NCBI GenBank assembly: GCA_902589965.1
Contig: CACIUX010000007.1
Span: forward strand, 1-51,407
From: an uncultured SAR86 cluster bacterium
Lineage (GTDB): Bacteria > Pseudomonadota > Gammaproteobacteria > Magnimaribacterales > AG-339-G14
Direction of reading: 5' to 3'
DNA: 51,407 bases
Positions 25,650 to 34,144 of the stretch are shown piece by piece (within the stretch, counting starts at the first letter, position 1; each line of letters opens with the position of its first letter). The translations under genes were made by a program, and so were the position numbers. The notes under the pieces were generated by a model that saw only the letters and a list, made by a program, of their open reading frames with translations, was not told where the DNA came from and made no database searches.

Positions 25650-28142
25650 TTAAGCTGTTAGTTTTTTATCTATTTGGAGGCTAAGTCTATTTTTGTGATT
25701 TCGAGTCTCATCGTTAGACGATTGCCTTCTGAGCAGCTTTTGAATTTTTAATAGCTCACCAAATGCAGCAGATTGAGCAACTTCATCGTATTTTTTAAGG
25801 TTAGTGATGGATATGAGTTTACTAACATAAGTTGCTTGAAGATTCTGAGTAATAGTATCTATTTCTTTCATCTTTTCTCTTGGAAAGATTCCTTTTGTTA
25901 AGTCGCTCATCATCTCAGAAACGTTATAGTCATTTCCATAAAAAGAAGAATCCGTAATTCTTCTCAATACATCTTTATTGGTTAAATGATTAAGAATTCT
26001 TTTGTGACCGGAAAGAATGTAATCATGAAATTTAGGATCTTCGTTCTCATCATAAAAATCAAATCCTCTTCTTTCTCGTTGCATGTAAGCTGCAACTGAC
26101 TCAAGAGGCTTTAATCCTTCACTGTTAAAAGCATATTTATTCAATGTATCCATAGCTTTTTTTTGTATTTTGTAAGGAACGGCTTCATAAGGTTTTTTTG
26201 CCGATTTTGTATTCGAAGGATGACGAGTGACATAGACACCCCCGATCTGCCTAGATACGACATCCATACTGGTAATAATTTGTCTCATCAATATAAAATA
26301 AGATTGATATACAGATTCCCAAGTATCTGATTTGGATTTAATTTTTTCTACTATTCCTGGCATTATTTCCTGAACAAGCTTGTATCTACCAATAGCATAT
26401 TCAACTGGATCATCACTCATATCACCTATATTTACTCTTGGATCAATTCCTCTGCCAGGTGATCTCATATCGTCAGCATCATTGCCAAAAAAATGACCTT
26501 TCTCTTGCGACCTGTTTAATATGTTCTGTATTTCTTCTTCGGATAAATTTGGGGTATAAGCAAACTCGATTGCCCATTGGTCGTAAAGACCAGGTTTTAT
26601 ATCAGAAAACTGTCCTTGTTCGATGCCTGGAGGTGCAATGTTGATTGCATGATAATCCATAACTGAGGCAGATAGTCCTTCTTCATAAGTTATTTCTGGA
26701 TTATGAACATCTTCATTGTTGTGCAGAGTCGTTGCTCCCATATTATGGTTAAGTCCGAGAGTATGGCCAACCTCATGAAGTATTAACATAGTTAATTCTT
26801 CTTCAAATAACTTATTGGTATCTTCAAGTGAGAAATTCATTGAATTAGCAACCAAATTACCAAAAATTCTTTGTTCGTTTCTCATGGATGAGAAATTACA
26901 TCGTTCAGATGAAATTTCAGAAGATAGAAATATATCTTCGTATCTCATTCTATTGGTTAGAAAAATCCATTCCAACATAATATCCGCAGATAAAATTTCT
27001 CCAGTTCTAGGATTAGAAAAACTAGGCCCGTAACCCCCAAACGGTGGGTTGGGAGATGAAGTCCACCTTAATACGTTATATCTGATATCACCTGCATCCC
27101 AATCAGCATCATCTGGTTGAATATCAACTTCGATTGCATCAATAAAACCAGCTTTTTCAAAAGCTATGTTCCACGCGAGTACAGCTTTTTTTATCAGAGG
27201 TCTTAATTCATTAGGAGTGGTATTTTCCAACCAAAATTTTATAGGTTTGATTGGTTTTGATTTAGCAGATTCAGGATTTTGTTTTTGAAGGTTCCATTTC
27301 TGAACCAAGTCTCTATAAGGAGTAATTTCTGTGGAACTTAAATCTGTTACTCTGTCTGTAAAATAACCTATTCTCGGATCCTCGAAACGTATTTCAAACC
27401 CATTATCTTGTGGCATTTCAAGAAATGTATATCTTAATTTCACCGATGTATTTCTTAATGATTCATAGCTTGCAGGATTTGAAAAAACATAATCAACTTC
27501 AAAATCGGTATTTTTTGGATAATTGTAAATTTTGGAAATAGCGGTCTTAGATCTTGACAAGGATCCAACCTGAAAGCTATCTGAATCATAATCTCTTGGT
27601 TCAGATTTTAACTTGGTTAGATTATCACTTTTCAATAATTTAGTGATATCAATAAGATAAGTAGTTTCATCATCATTTTTGTGGGTAATCTCAAAATTTT
27701 CAATAACTGAATCGCTTATATTAGATTGAGACTGCCTACTAAGTTCTGAATTAGGATCAAAATAAAATCCCGTATTCACTCTTATAAGATTTAAGCTATT
27801 AAATTGCTTTTCAAATTTAATAACTGCTTGATCTATATGACTTCCTTTAAACAGTCCTGCTTCGACAGTCCCATTGATAATATGAGCAAAATAAATAAAT
27901 TCTTTTGAGATATCTTCATCACTCAATTCTAAGTAAGTATTTCCATTTTCTGGGTCTTGATAGCTTTTTAGCAAGCCTTCATAAAAAATAAATTCTTCAA
28001 CAAATTCTGAGATGAGTTCTCTGTCATCTTTTTTTGACTCTTCTTTAGCTTCCTTTTCGTTTGAACCATCTTCTGATTCATCTGCAATGATCTCAAAGGA
28101 CAAAAGTAGACTCAAAAAAACTAGTAAAATTTTAATCTTCAT
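25650..28142 (-). CDS. Exported zinc-dependent metalloprotease (DUF5117/DUF4953 type)
   Basis: About 830 residues from the ATG at 28142; upstream in-frame TTG is less likely. The signal peptide KILLVFLSLLLSFEIIA is followed by an acidic linker. The zinc site HEVGHTLGLNHN is near residue 450, an extended metzincin-like HExxHxxGxxH, and SVMDYHA about 30 residues later resembles a Met-turn. N-terminal and C-terminal flanks match the DUF5117 and DUF4953 layout of large secreted proteases. It is probably periplasmic or surface exposed and would degrade peptides for nutrition. Confidence 0.87.
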   Translation of the reverse strand: MKIKILLVFLSLLLSFEIIADESEDGSNEKEAKEESKKDDRELISEFVEEFIFYEGLLKSYQDPENGNTYLELSDEDISKEFIYFAHIINGTVEAGLFKGSHIDQAVIKFEKQFNSLNLIRVNTGFYFDPNSELSRQSQSNISDSVIENFEITHKNDDETTYLIDITKLLKSDNLTKLKSEPRDYDSDSFQVGSLSRSKTAISKIYNYPKNTDFEVDYVFSNPASYESLRNTSVKLRYTFLEMPQDNGFEIRFEDPRIGYFTDRVTDLSSTEITPYRDLVQKWNLQKQNPESAKSKPIKPIKFWLENTTPNELRPLIKKAVLAWNIAFEKAGFIDAIEVDIQPDDADWDAGDIRYNVLRWTSSPNPPFGGYGPSFSNPRTGEILSADIMLEWIFLTNRMRYEDIFLSSEISSERCNFSSMRNEQRIFGNLVANSMNFSLEDTNKLFEEELTMLILHEVGHTLGLNHNMGATTLHNNEDVHNPEITYEEGLSASVMDYHAINIAPPGIEQGQFSDIKPGLYDQWAIEFAYTPNLSEEEIQNILNRSQEKGHFFGNDADDMRSPGRGIDPRVNIGDMSDDPVEYAIGRYKLVQEIMPGIVEKIKSKSDTWESVYQSYFILMRQIITSMDVVSRQIGGVYVTRHPSNTKSAKKPYEAVPYKIQKKAMDTLNKYAFNSEGLKPLESVAAYMQRERRGFDFYDENEDPKFHDYILSGHKRILNHLTNKDVLRRITDSSFYGNDYNVSEMMSDLTKGIFPREKMKEIDTITQNLQATYVSKLISITNLKKYDEVAQSAAFGELLKIQKLLRRQSSNDETRNHKNRLSLQIDKKLTA

Positions 28143-28161
28143 AAACACCAACAGGCTGGCT

Positions 28162-28190
28162 ATTATAGACTCACTAACTATAATTTTTAA
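28162..28190 (-). promoter_or_regulatory. Possible promoter for the metalloprotease gene
   Basis: On the minus strand a perfect TATAAT (28167 down to 28162) is preceded at a 17-base spacing by TTAAAA (28190 down to 28185), four of six matches to TTGACA. Transcription would begin about a dozen bases before the ATG at 28142. The divergent O-methyltransferase gene must have its own promoter in the same 63-base gap; a plus-strand TATAAT lies at 28179-28184. Confidence 0.4.
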
Positions 28191-28205
28191 TTAAATCTTT
28201 ATTCC

Positions 28206-28925
28206 ATGAAAAATCTAAATCGATTACTTGATCTAGCTAAAATTGTATTAAATGAAATCTTTGATTATCTAGTTTCATATTTTGGTGTAAAAAAATTCAA
28301 GGTTGATACCGTTAAAGACCTTGTTTTAGTTAAAGATAATAAAAATAATCCGCAAGCTATTTTAGATACGATAGATCATTTTGGATGGAATAGAGCTTTT
28401 TTGATGAATATTGGTGATGAAAAGGGTCTTCTACTTGAAAATGCAATTAAAGAAAAAAAACCTAACAATTGTTTGGAACTGGGAGTCTACTTAGGATATT
28501 CGTCTATCAGGATTTTAAGAAATCTTAATGAAAACTCGATGCTAACTTCGATAGAGGCTAGTAATAAATACTATGAAATATCTCAAGAAATTGTTTCTCA
28601 TTCTGGCCTCAGCGATCAATGGAAACCATTAAAGGGCAAGGCAAAAACTGTTATTCCTCTCTTAAAAGAAAAATACGATTTTGTATTTTTAGATCATTGG
28701 AAGGATGAATATTTATCCGACTTAAGAGCGTTACAATGCTTAGAATTGCTTAATGATGAGGCTGTAATATTTGCCGACAATGTTGTTTTATTCAATATGG
28801 AAGATTATTTATCTTATGTTAGAGATTCATCAGTTTTTAAGAGTAAATTTGTACCTACAAAGAGAGAATATTCAAAGACTCAGCCAGACGGAATAGAGAT
28901 TTCAATATTTAATAAAGATGACTAA
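28206..28925 (+). CDS. Catechol O-methyltransferase-like class I SAM methyltransferase
   Basis: 239 residues. The SAM motif is LELGVYLGYSSIRIL, followed by SIEASNKYYEIS. The metal and catalytic block FVFLDHWKDEYLSDL contains the Asp, His-Trp and Lys that align with vertebrate COMT (Asp141, His142, Lys144). ADNVV supplies the second Asp-Asn pair. REYSKTQPDGIEISI resembles the C-terminal glutamate loop of COMT. The likely reaction is Mg2+-dependent methylation of a catechol-type hydroxyl. The physiological substrate is unknown. The 3' end overlaps the Smr gene by eight bases. Confidence 0.87.
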   Translation: MKNLNRLLDLAKIVLNEIFDYLVSYFGVKKFKVDTVKDLVLVKDNKNNPQAILDTIDHFGWNRAFLMNIGDEKGLLLENAIKEKKPNNCLELGVYLGYSSIRILRNLNENSMLTSIEASNKYYEISQEIVSHSGLSDQWKPLKGKAKTVIPLLKEKYDFVFLDHWKDEYLSDLRALQCLELLNDEAVIFADNVVLFNMEDYLSYVRDSSVFKSKFVPTKREYSKTQPDGIEISIFNKDD

Positions 28926-29142
28926 TCTAAAATTAGATCTGCATGGGTTTCGTCACCATGAAGTTCCTTTAAAGGTTGAAAATTTTTTATATCTTAACCA
29001 AGAGAATATGCCCATCCTAATAATCTGTGGTAACAGCCAAAAGATGATATCCATAGTAAAAGATGTTCTTGAAGATATAGATTGTACTTTTGAGGTAGGT
29101 TCTGGGATAAACTATGGCTGTGTTATTGTTCGTAAAATCTAA
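28918..29142 (+). CDS. Small stand-alone Smr domain protein
   Basis: 74 residues. LKLDLHGFRHHEVP gives the LDLHG motif of Smr (MutS2 C-terminal) domains, followed by an amphipathic helix and the strand MPILIICGNSQKM. The second family motif HGxG is replaced by CGNS here. Smr domains nick or bind DNA or RNA. This is a minimal version without any partner domain. It overlaps the methyltransferase gene by 8 bases and lies two bases before dihydroorotase. Confidence 0.7.
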   Translation: MTNLKLDLHGFRHHEVPLKVENFLYLNQENMPILIICGNSQKMISIVKDVLEDIDCTFEVGSGINYGCVIVRKI

Positions 29143-29144
29143 TC

Positions 29145-30485
29145 ATGCCTAACTTTGACCTAGTCCTTAGAAACTGTAACTTAATTAATGAGAATTCAAT
29201 ATCACAAGTTGATATTGCTATTAAAGATAAAAGAATAAAAAAAATTTCTTCCTCGATTACCGAAAAAGCCAAAAAAGAAATTGATATTAATGGGAAAAAT
29301 GTTGCGCCTGGAGTAATTGACGACCAAGTACATTTTAGAGAGCCAGGATTAACTCAAAAAGGTGAAATTAAAACTGAATCATTAGCAGCGCTTTACGGTG
29401 GTATCACTTCTACCATGGATATGCCAAATGTATCTCCAGCAAGCACTACTTTAGATTTATTAGAGGAAAGGTTTCAATTAGCTAAAGAAAAAAGTTGGAC
29501 AAATTACTCTTTTTATCTAGGAGCTACACCGGATAACATAGATGAAATAAAAAAAGCTAACCCAAAAGATATTTGTGGACTAAAAATTTTTATGGGGTCA
29601 TCAACAGGTGATTTATTAGTTAATGATGATGATGCGCTAGATTTAATTTTCAAAGAGTCACCTATATTGATTGTCACTCATTGTGAGGATAATAAAACGA
29701 TAGAAAATAATCTAGAAAAAATATCAGCTCAGCGTAAGGGTAAATTATCTCCTCCAGATCATGCTCTTATCAGAGATGAGTTGGCTTGTTATATATCCTC
29801 TGAAAAAGCAACAAGGTTGGCTAAAAAATACTCAGCGGATTTACACGTCCTTCATCTGACTACTGAGAGAGAAATTGAACTCTTTGAAGCCAAACCAACC
29901 AAAGATAAAAAGATTACTACAGAAGCTTGTATTCATCATCTTATTTTTACTTCTGATGATTATGAAGAATGGGGAAATTTCATCAAATGTAATCCTTCAA
30001 TTAAGGCTCCTAACAACAGAGAAGCATTGAGACAGGCATTAAAGAATAATCAAATTGATATTATTGCAACAGATCATGCACCACACACCAGAGATGAAAA
30101 ATCTTTACCTTATTCAGAAGCTCCTGCTGGGATACCATTAATTCAACATAGTTTTCAATTAATGCTGGAATTAGCTAATAAAGGTATTTTTACAATTGAA
30201 GAGGTAATTAAATTTGCATCTCATAACACAGCCGATAGATTTAAGATTATCGATAGAGGGTATGTAAGGGAGGGATATTTTGCAGATTTGGTCGTTTTTG
30301 AAACTGGAATAAAACATACAGTTACAAACGAAGAGCAAAAATCTAAATGCGGATGGACGCCTTTTGAAGGATGGGAATTAAGTTCAAAAGTAAACTCAAC
30401 TATAGTGAATGGTCATGTTTTGCTTGAAGATGGAGAGCTTCATCCAGAAAGAAGATCTAGCGAGAGGTTAGTTTTTAACAAATAA
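29145..30485 (+). CDS. pyrC: Dihydroorotase
   Basis: 446 residues, amidohydrolase fold of the class I (multi-complex) dihydroorotase type. Metal and substrate motifs are VIDDQVHFREPGLTQKGE, the lysine loop GLKIFMGSSTGD, VTHCEDN, HVLHLTT and ATDHAPHT. The first ligand of the usual DxHxH motif is Gln here (DDQVH), a variant I recall from other bacteria. The enzyme cyclises carbamoyl-aspartate in pyrimidine synthesis. It ends the three-gene run starting at 28206. Confidence 0.88.
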   Translation: MPNFDLVLRNCNLINENSISQVDIAIKDKRIKKISSSITEKAKKEIDINGKNVAPGVIDDQVHFREPGLTQKGEIKTESLAALYGGITSTMDMPNVSPASTTLDLLEERFQLAKEKSWTNYSFYLGATPDNIDEIKKANPKDICGLKIFMGSSTGDLLVNDDDALDLIFKESPILIVTHCEDNKTIENNLEKISAQRKGKLSPPDHALIRDELACYISSEKATRLAKKYSADLHVLHLTTEREIELFEAKPTKDKKITTEACIHHLIFTSDDYEEWGNFIKCNPSIKAPNNREALRQALKNNQIDIIATDHAPHTRDEKSLPYSEAPAGIPLIQHSFQLMLELANKGIFTIEEVIKFASHNTADRFKIIDRGYVREGYFADLVVFETGIKHTVTNEEQKSKCGWTPFEGWELSSKVNSTIVNGHVLLEDGELHPERRSSERLVFNK

Positions 30486-30653
30486 TTATTTTTTATCTAA
30501 ATTCTCTCGGTATTCAGCTTCAACATTTTCTCTGAATTCAGAATTTTGAATATACAGACCAAGAATTCCTGAAAGTATTCCCAAGATGGCAATTAAACCA
30601 AAGAAAACAACTAAATTTCTTACTATTTCAGAGTCTTTCATATTTTGTGACAT
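30486..30653 (-). CDS. Small single-helix membrane protein, hypothetical
   Basis: About 55 residues from the inner ATG (MSQNMKDSEIVRNLV). A longer start at 30686 adds eleven residues but would overlap the divergent MFS gene. One hydrophobic helix (VVFFGLIAILGILSGILGLYI) is followed by a charged tail EYRENLDKK. The family is not recognised. It abuts the end of dihydroorotase and faces the UMF1-type transporter. Confidence 0.55.
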   Translation of the reverse strand: MSQNMKDSEIVRNLVVFFGLIAILGILSGILGLYIQNSEFRENVEAEYRENLDKK

Positions 30654-30689
30654 ACTAATTCTCGACAGATTTTTTTGAAAACCCATTTT

Positions 30690-31934
30690 ATGTTGAGATA
30701 CTTATTAAATAAAGAAAGATTTTCATGGGCATTATACGATTGGGCTAATAGCGCTTTCTGGACAACAGTTGTAGCAGGTTTCTTTCCGATTTTTTTTAAA
30801 TCATATTGGGCATCAGAACTTGATGGACCTTCAAGCTCAGCAGTTCTAGGAAGCACGAATTCTATTGCAGGATTTTGTATCGTTTTGATGGCTCCTATTC
30901 TAGGAACAATTGCAGATAAGGCAGGGGCAAAAAAAAACTTTCTAGTTTTCTTTGCTCTCTTGGGAATAATTGCAACAGGTTCTTTCTTCTTCATACCAAG
31001 TGGTTATTGGATTGTTGCTTCAATTTTATTTGGAATTTCACTGCTAGGAGCATCAGGATCTAATATTTTTTATGATTCACTGATTGTTGACGTAAGCGAC
31101 GAGAATAATAGAAACATTCTTTCAGGTTTTGGTTATGGCTTAGGTTACTTAGGCGGAGGAATACTCTTTGTATTTAATGTTTTATTTTATTTGTATCCTT
31201 CTTGGTTTGGATTTGAAAATGAAGTTCAAGCTATATTAGTAAGTTTCCTTACCGTCTCAATATGGTGGCTTATTTTTACCATACCTCTTTTTATTAATGT
31301 TCAAGAACAAAAACCATCTGTCAAAACGGATCGTTTAATAAATTCTTCTTTAAAGGAACTAGTCAATACAATTTCCAATATTTCAAAGTATAAAAATATT
31401 ACAATTTTTCTAATCGCTTATTGGTTATATATTGACGGCGTAGATACGATTACTCGGATGTCAGTTGCTTATGGATCAGATATCGGTCTAGAAGCTTCAA
31501 CAATGATTACTGCACTAATAGTAGTTCAATTTATTGCATTCCCTTCTGCAATAATTTATGGATACCTTGCAGAACGTTACGGACAATTTTTATTTCTGGC
31601 TGTTGGTATAGCTGCCTACATATTGATCACTATCAATTCTTACTTTATGGAAACAGCTAGGGATTTTTATACCTTAGCAGTCGCAATTGGTTTAGTTCAG
31701 GGCGGAGTTCAGTCTGTTAGTAGAGCAATATTCAGTAAAATGGTTCCACCTGATAAAGTGGCAGAGTTTTTTGGTTTTTATAATTTCGTAGGAAAAAGTG
31801 CTGTTGTTTTCGGACCTGCCTTGGTTGGATGGGTTGCTTACTTGACCGGAGACCCAAGAAATGGAATTTTCAGTCTTCTTGCTCTTTTTATACCTGGACT
31901 GATTGTTTTATTGCTTGTACCGAAATTAAAATAA
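30690..31934 (+). CDS. MFS transporter, UMF1 (Atg22-like) family
   Basis: About 414 residues with twelve helices. The N-terminus RFSWALYDWANSAFWTTV is diagnostic of the UMF1/Atg22-like branch, followed by APILGTIADKAGAKKNFL. The second half contains GLVQGGVQSVSRAIFSKMVP and EFFGFYNFVGKSA, also typical. The yeast relative effluxes amino acids from vacuoles; bacterial substrates are unknown. I chose ATG 30690; an in-frame TTG at 30675 gives five more residues. The 3' end overlaps the phosphodiesterase gene by nine bases. Confidence 0.85.
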   Translation: MLRYLLNKERFSWALYDWANSAFWTTVVAGFFPIFFKSYWASELDGPSSSAVLGSTNSIAGFCIVLMAPILGTIADKAGAKKNFLVFFALLGIIATGSFFFIPSGYWIVASILFGISLLGASGSNIFYDSLIVDVSDENNRNILSGFGYGLGYLGGGILFVFNVLFYLYPSWFGFENEVQAILVSFLTVSIWWLIFTIPLFINVQEQKPSVKTDRLINSSLKELVNTISNISKYKNITIFLIAYWLYIDGVDTITRMSVAYGSDIGLEASTMITALIVVQFIAFPSAIIYGYLAERYGQFLFLAVGIAAYILITINSYFMETARDFYTLAVAIGLVQGGVQSVSRAIFSKMVPPDKVAEFFGFYNFVGKSAVVFGPALVGWVAYLTGDPRNGIFSLLALFIPGLIVLLLVPKLK

Positions 31935-32654
31935 ATTTGCTTTTGAGCATACGTTTTTTAGCAACTCAGCATCATCGGTCATTATTCCATCAACATTCAT
32001 ATTAATTAAAGATTCCATGATATCTTGAGAATTGATAGTCCAAACATGAATTTTAAGATCCTTTGAGTGAGCTGTTTTAATTAAATTATTATCTAGAACT
32101 TTAATCCCATTCCAATGAAGAGGTATTTGAATACAGTCAACTGTACTAATAAGGTATTTAAATAATTTTAAAAAGATAACATCTAGAATCCCCATTGAAA
32201 TGCATGCTTGATCTCTTAACTTTTTAAATGCTCTTAATCTTTTTGTATCAAATGAAGCAATGCATATTCTGTTATAAGCGTTATGACTATCAAGAATATT
32301 GGCAACTTTGTTAACGAGACCATTAATTTTTAGATCTACATTAAACTTAGTATCAGGAAATTGCTCCATTACTTCGTTAAATCTTGGAATATGACCTCCT
32401 TTTTTAAGAGGAATATTTTTTAACTCTTCATAAGTAAGATCGCATATATTTTTATGTTCTCCTGAGACTCTAAAAATGCTTTCATCATGAAATGTCACAA
32501 CTTCTCCATCTTTGGTCATTCTTAAATCAGTTTCGATGTATTCATAGCCTAAATTCACAGCATCCTGGAAAGCTTCTAAGGTATTTTCAGTAAAGTTGAC
32601 AGAATTACCTCTATGAACAAAAGGCTGAAATGATGAACTGAAAAAAGGGTGCAT
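31926..32654 (-). CDS. ugpQ: Glycerophosphodiester phosphodiesterase
   Basis: 242 residues from the ATG at 32654 (start MHPFFSSSFQPFVHRG). The GDPD motifs are present: FVHRGNSVNFTENTLEAF, the metal-binding ETDLRMTKDGEVVTFHD, and the C-terminal KIHVWTINSQD and GIMTDD. The enzyme hydrolyses glycerophosphodiesters to glycerol-3-phosphate and an alcohol. No signal peptide is visible, so a cytoplasmic UgpQ-like role is likely. A longer start would extend into the divergent oadA-like gene and lacks support. Confidence 0.87.
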   Translation of the reverse strand: MHPFFSSSFQPFVHRGNSVNFTENTLEAFQDAVNLGYEYIETDLRMTKDGEVVTFHDESIFRVSGEHKNICDLTYEELKNIPLKKGGHIPRFNEVMEQFPDTKFNVDLKINGLVNKVANILDSHNAYNRICIASFDTKRLRAFKKLRDQACISMGILDVIFLKLFKYLISTVDCIQIPLHWNGIKVLDNNLIKTAHSKDLKIHVWTINSQDIMESLINMNVDGIMTDDAELLKNVCSKANLF

Positions 32655-32689
32655 TTTTATATATAATTTAAAAAATAGCATTTTTTGCC

Positions 32690-34099
32690 TTGAATAAAAA
32701 CAAAAGAAAAGTTGGTTTAACAGAACTTGTTTTAAGAGATGGTCAGCAGTCGTTAATTGCAACTAGAATGAGACTCGATGATATGCTCGAGGTTGCAAAA
32801 AAAATGGATCAAGTTGGTTATTGGTCTATCGAAATGTGGGGCGGGGCGACATACGATGCTTGTCTTAGATACTTAAATGAAGACCCTTGGCATAGACTCA
32901 GGGAACTCAAGAAAATTTTTAAAAAAACAAAACTTCAAATGCTCATAAGGGGTAAAAATCTTGTTGGCTACAAACCATATTCTGATGAAGTAGTTAAAGC
33001 ATTTGTTGAGAAAGCTTCTTTGAATGGTATTGATGTTTTTAGAACATTTGATGCGCTGAATGATTTTTCAAATATTGAACTAACCATTAAGGAAGTTAAA
33101 AAAAATGGTAAGCATGCTCAAGGAGCAATGGCATATACGGTGTCGCCTGTGCATACACTGAAGAGTTGGTTAGATTTAGCAAAGCAAATTGAAGATGCTG
33201 GTGCAGATTCAGTGGCAATCAAAGATATGGCTGGGTTGTTAAAACCTAATGCTGCATTTGAGTTAGTTTCCAAACTAAAAGAAAATATTTCTATCCCTAT
33301 ACATATGCAAACACACGCTACAACTGGATTTTCAACAGCAACAAATATGAAAGCCATAGAAGCCGGTATTGATAACATTGATACTTCTATTTCCTCCATG
33401 AGTATGACTTATGGACATACAGCTACGGAAACTATTGTGTCCATGTTTGATGATACAAAGTTTTTTTCTGATATTGATAAAGATTTATTTCCTGAATTAT
33501 CCTCGCATTTTAAAAAAATTAGAAAAAAATATGAATTATTTGAAGGATCTTTGAAGGGCGTTGATGCAAGTATGTTAATAAATCAAGTACCTGGAGGTAT
33601 GCTGTCAAATTTAGAGTCACAATTAAGAGAAATGGATGCTGATGATAAATTTGAAGAAGTATTAAGTGAAATTCCAAGAGTTAGACAAGACCTAGGGTTC
33701 GTTCCATTGGTAACTCCCAGTTCTCAAATAGTCGGCGCACAAGCTTTATTTAATGTTCTCGATGAAGAAAGATATAAACATCTTAATATTGAAACAGTAA
33801 ATTTAATTTTAGGAAAATATGGAAAGGTACCTGGAAAAATAAATAAGAACCTTTCTGAACTTGCAAAAAAAATTAAGCCGGATGAATATATTCAGGAAGA
33901 CCTAGATTCTTCTAAATCAAGATTAAAATCTTTTTGCAAAGAAAATAAAATAAAAGATTTTTCGCAAAGATTAGAAAATGTATTGAGTTATATTTTTTTT
34001 CCAAACGTTGTTGAAGATTTTTTTCTCAAGAAGGGTTCAAAAAAAGAAATGGATTTAGAGCAACTCCAAGAGGAGATTGGATTTGTTATTAGAGAATAA
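32690..34099 (+). CDS. oadA: Carboxyltransferase of the oxaloacetate decarboxylase alpha / pyruvate carboxylase B type, lacking a biotin domain
   Basis: 469 residues, translation from TTG. The TIM-barrel part has ELVLRDGQQS, EMWGGATYDACLRYL, RTFDALND, the lysine loop KDMAGLL and the metal ligands HMQTHATTG. The PycB/OadA conserved domain continues to the end with NQVPGGMLSNLE and VTPSSQIVGAQA. Family members are usually near 600 residues and end with a biotinyl domain with AMKM; here the protein stops before it and no such motif follows. No decarboxylase beta/gamma or biotin carboxylase gene is adjacent, so the biotin carrier must be in trans or absent. Confidence 0.85.
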   Translation: MNKNKRKVGLTELVLRDGQQSLIATRMRLDDMLEVAKKMDQVGYWSIEMWGGATYDACLRYLNEDPWHRLRELKKIFKKTKLQMLIRGKNLVGYKPYSDEVVKAFVEKASLNGIDVFRTFDALNDFSNIELTIKEVKKNGKHAQGAMAYTVSPVHTLKSWLDLAKQIEDAGADSVAIKDMAGLLKPNAAFELVSKLKENISIPIHMQTHATTGFSTATNMKAIEAGIDNIDTSISSMSMTYGHTATETIVSMFDDTKFFSDIDKDLFPELSSHFKKIRKKYELFEGSLKGVDASMLINQVPGGMLSNLESQLREMDADDKFEEVLSEIPRVRQDLGFVPLVTPSSQIVGAQALFNVLDEERYKHLNIETVNLILGKYGKVPGKINKNLSELAKKIKPDEYIQEDLDSSKSRLKSFCKENKIKDFSQRLENVLSYIFFPNVVEDFFLKKGSKKEMDLEQLQEEIGFVIRE

Positions 34100-34128
34100 A
34101 AAAACCCTCTTTTTCAAGAGGGTTTTTT
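34098..34128. terminator. Bidirectional rho-independent terminator
   Basis: CCCTCTT (34105-34111) pairs with AAGAGGG (34116-34122) around a TTTC loop, flanked by an A-run on the left and six T on the right. It sits between the convergent ends of the OadA-like gene and the outer-membrane protein gene and can serve both. Confidence 0.92.
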
Positions 34129-34144
34129 AGAAAATATTTTTTGA

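Noticed and set aside
32655-32762. N-terminal extension of the glycerophosphodiesterase
   Set aside because: It runs into the divergent carboxyltransferase gene, and the GDPD fold starts only at the inner ATG.
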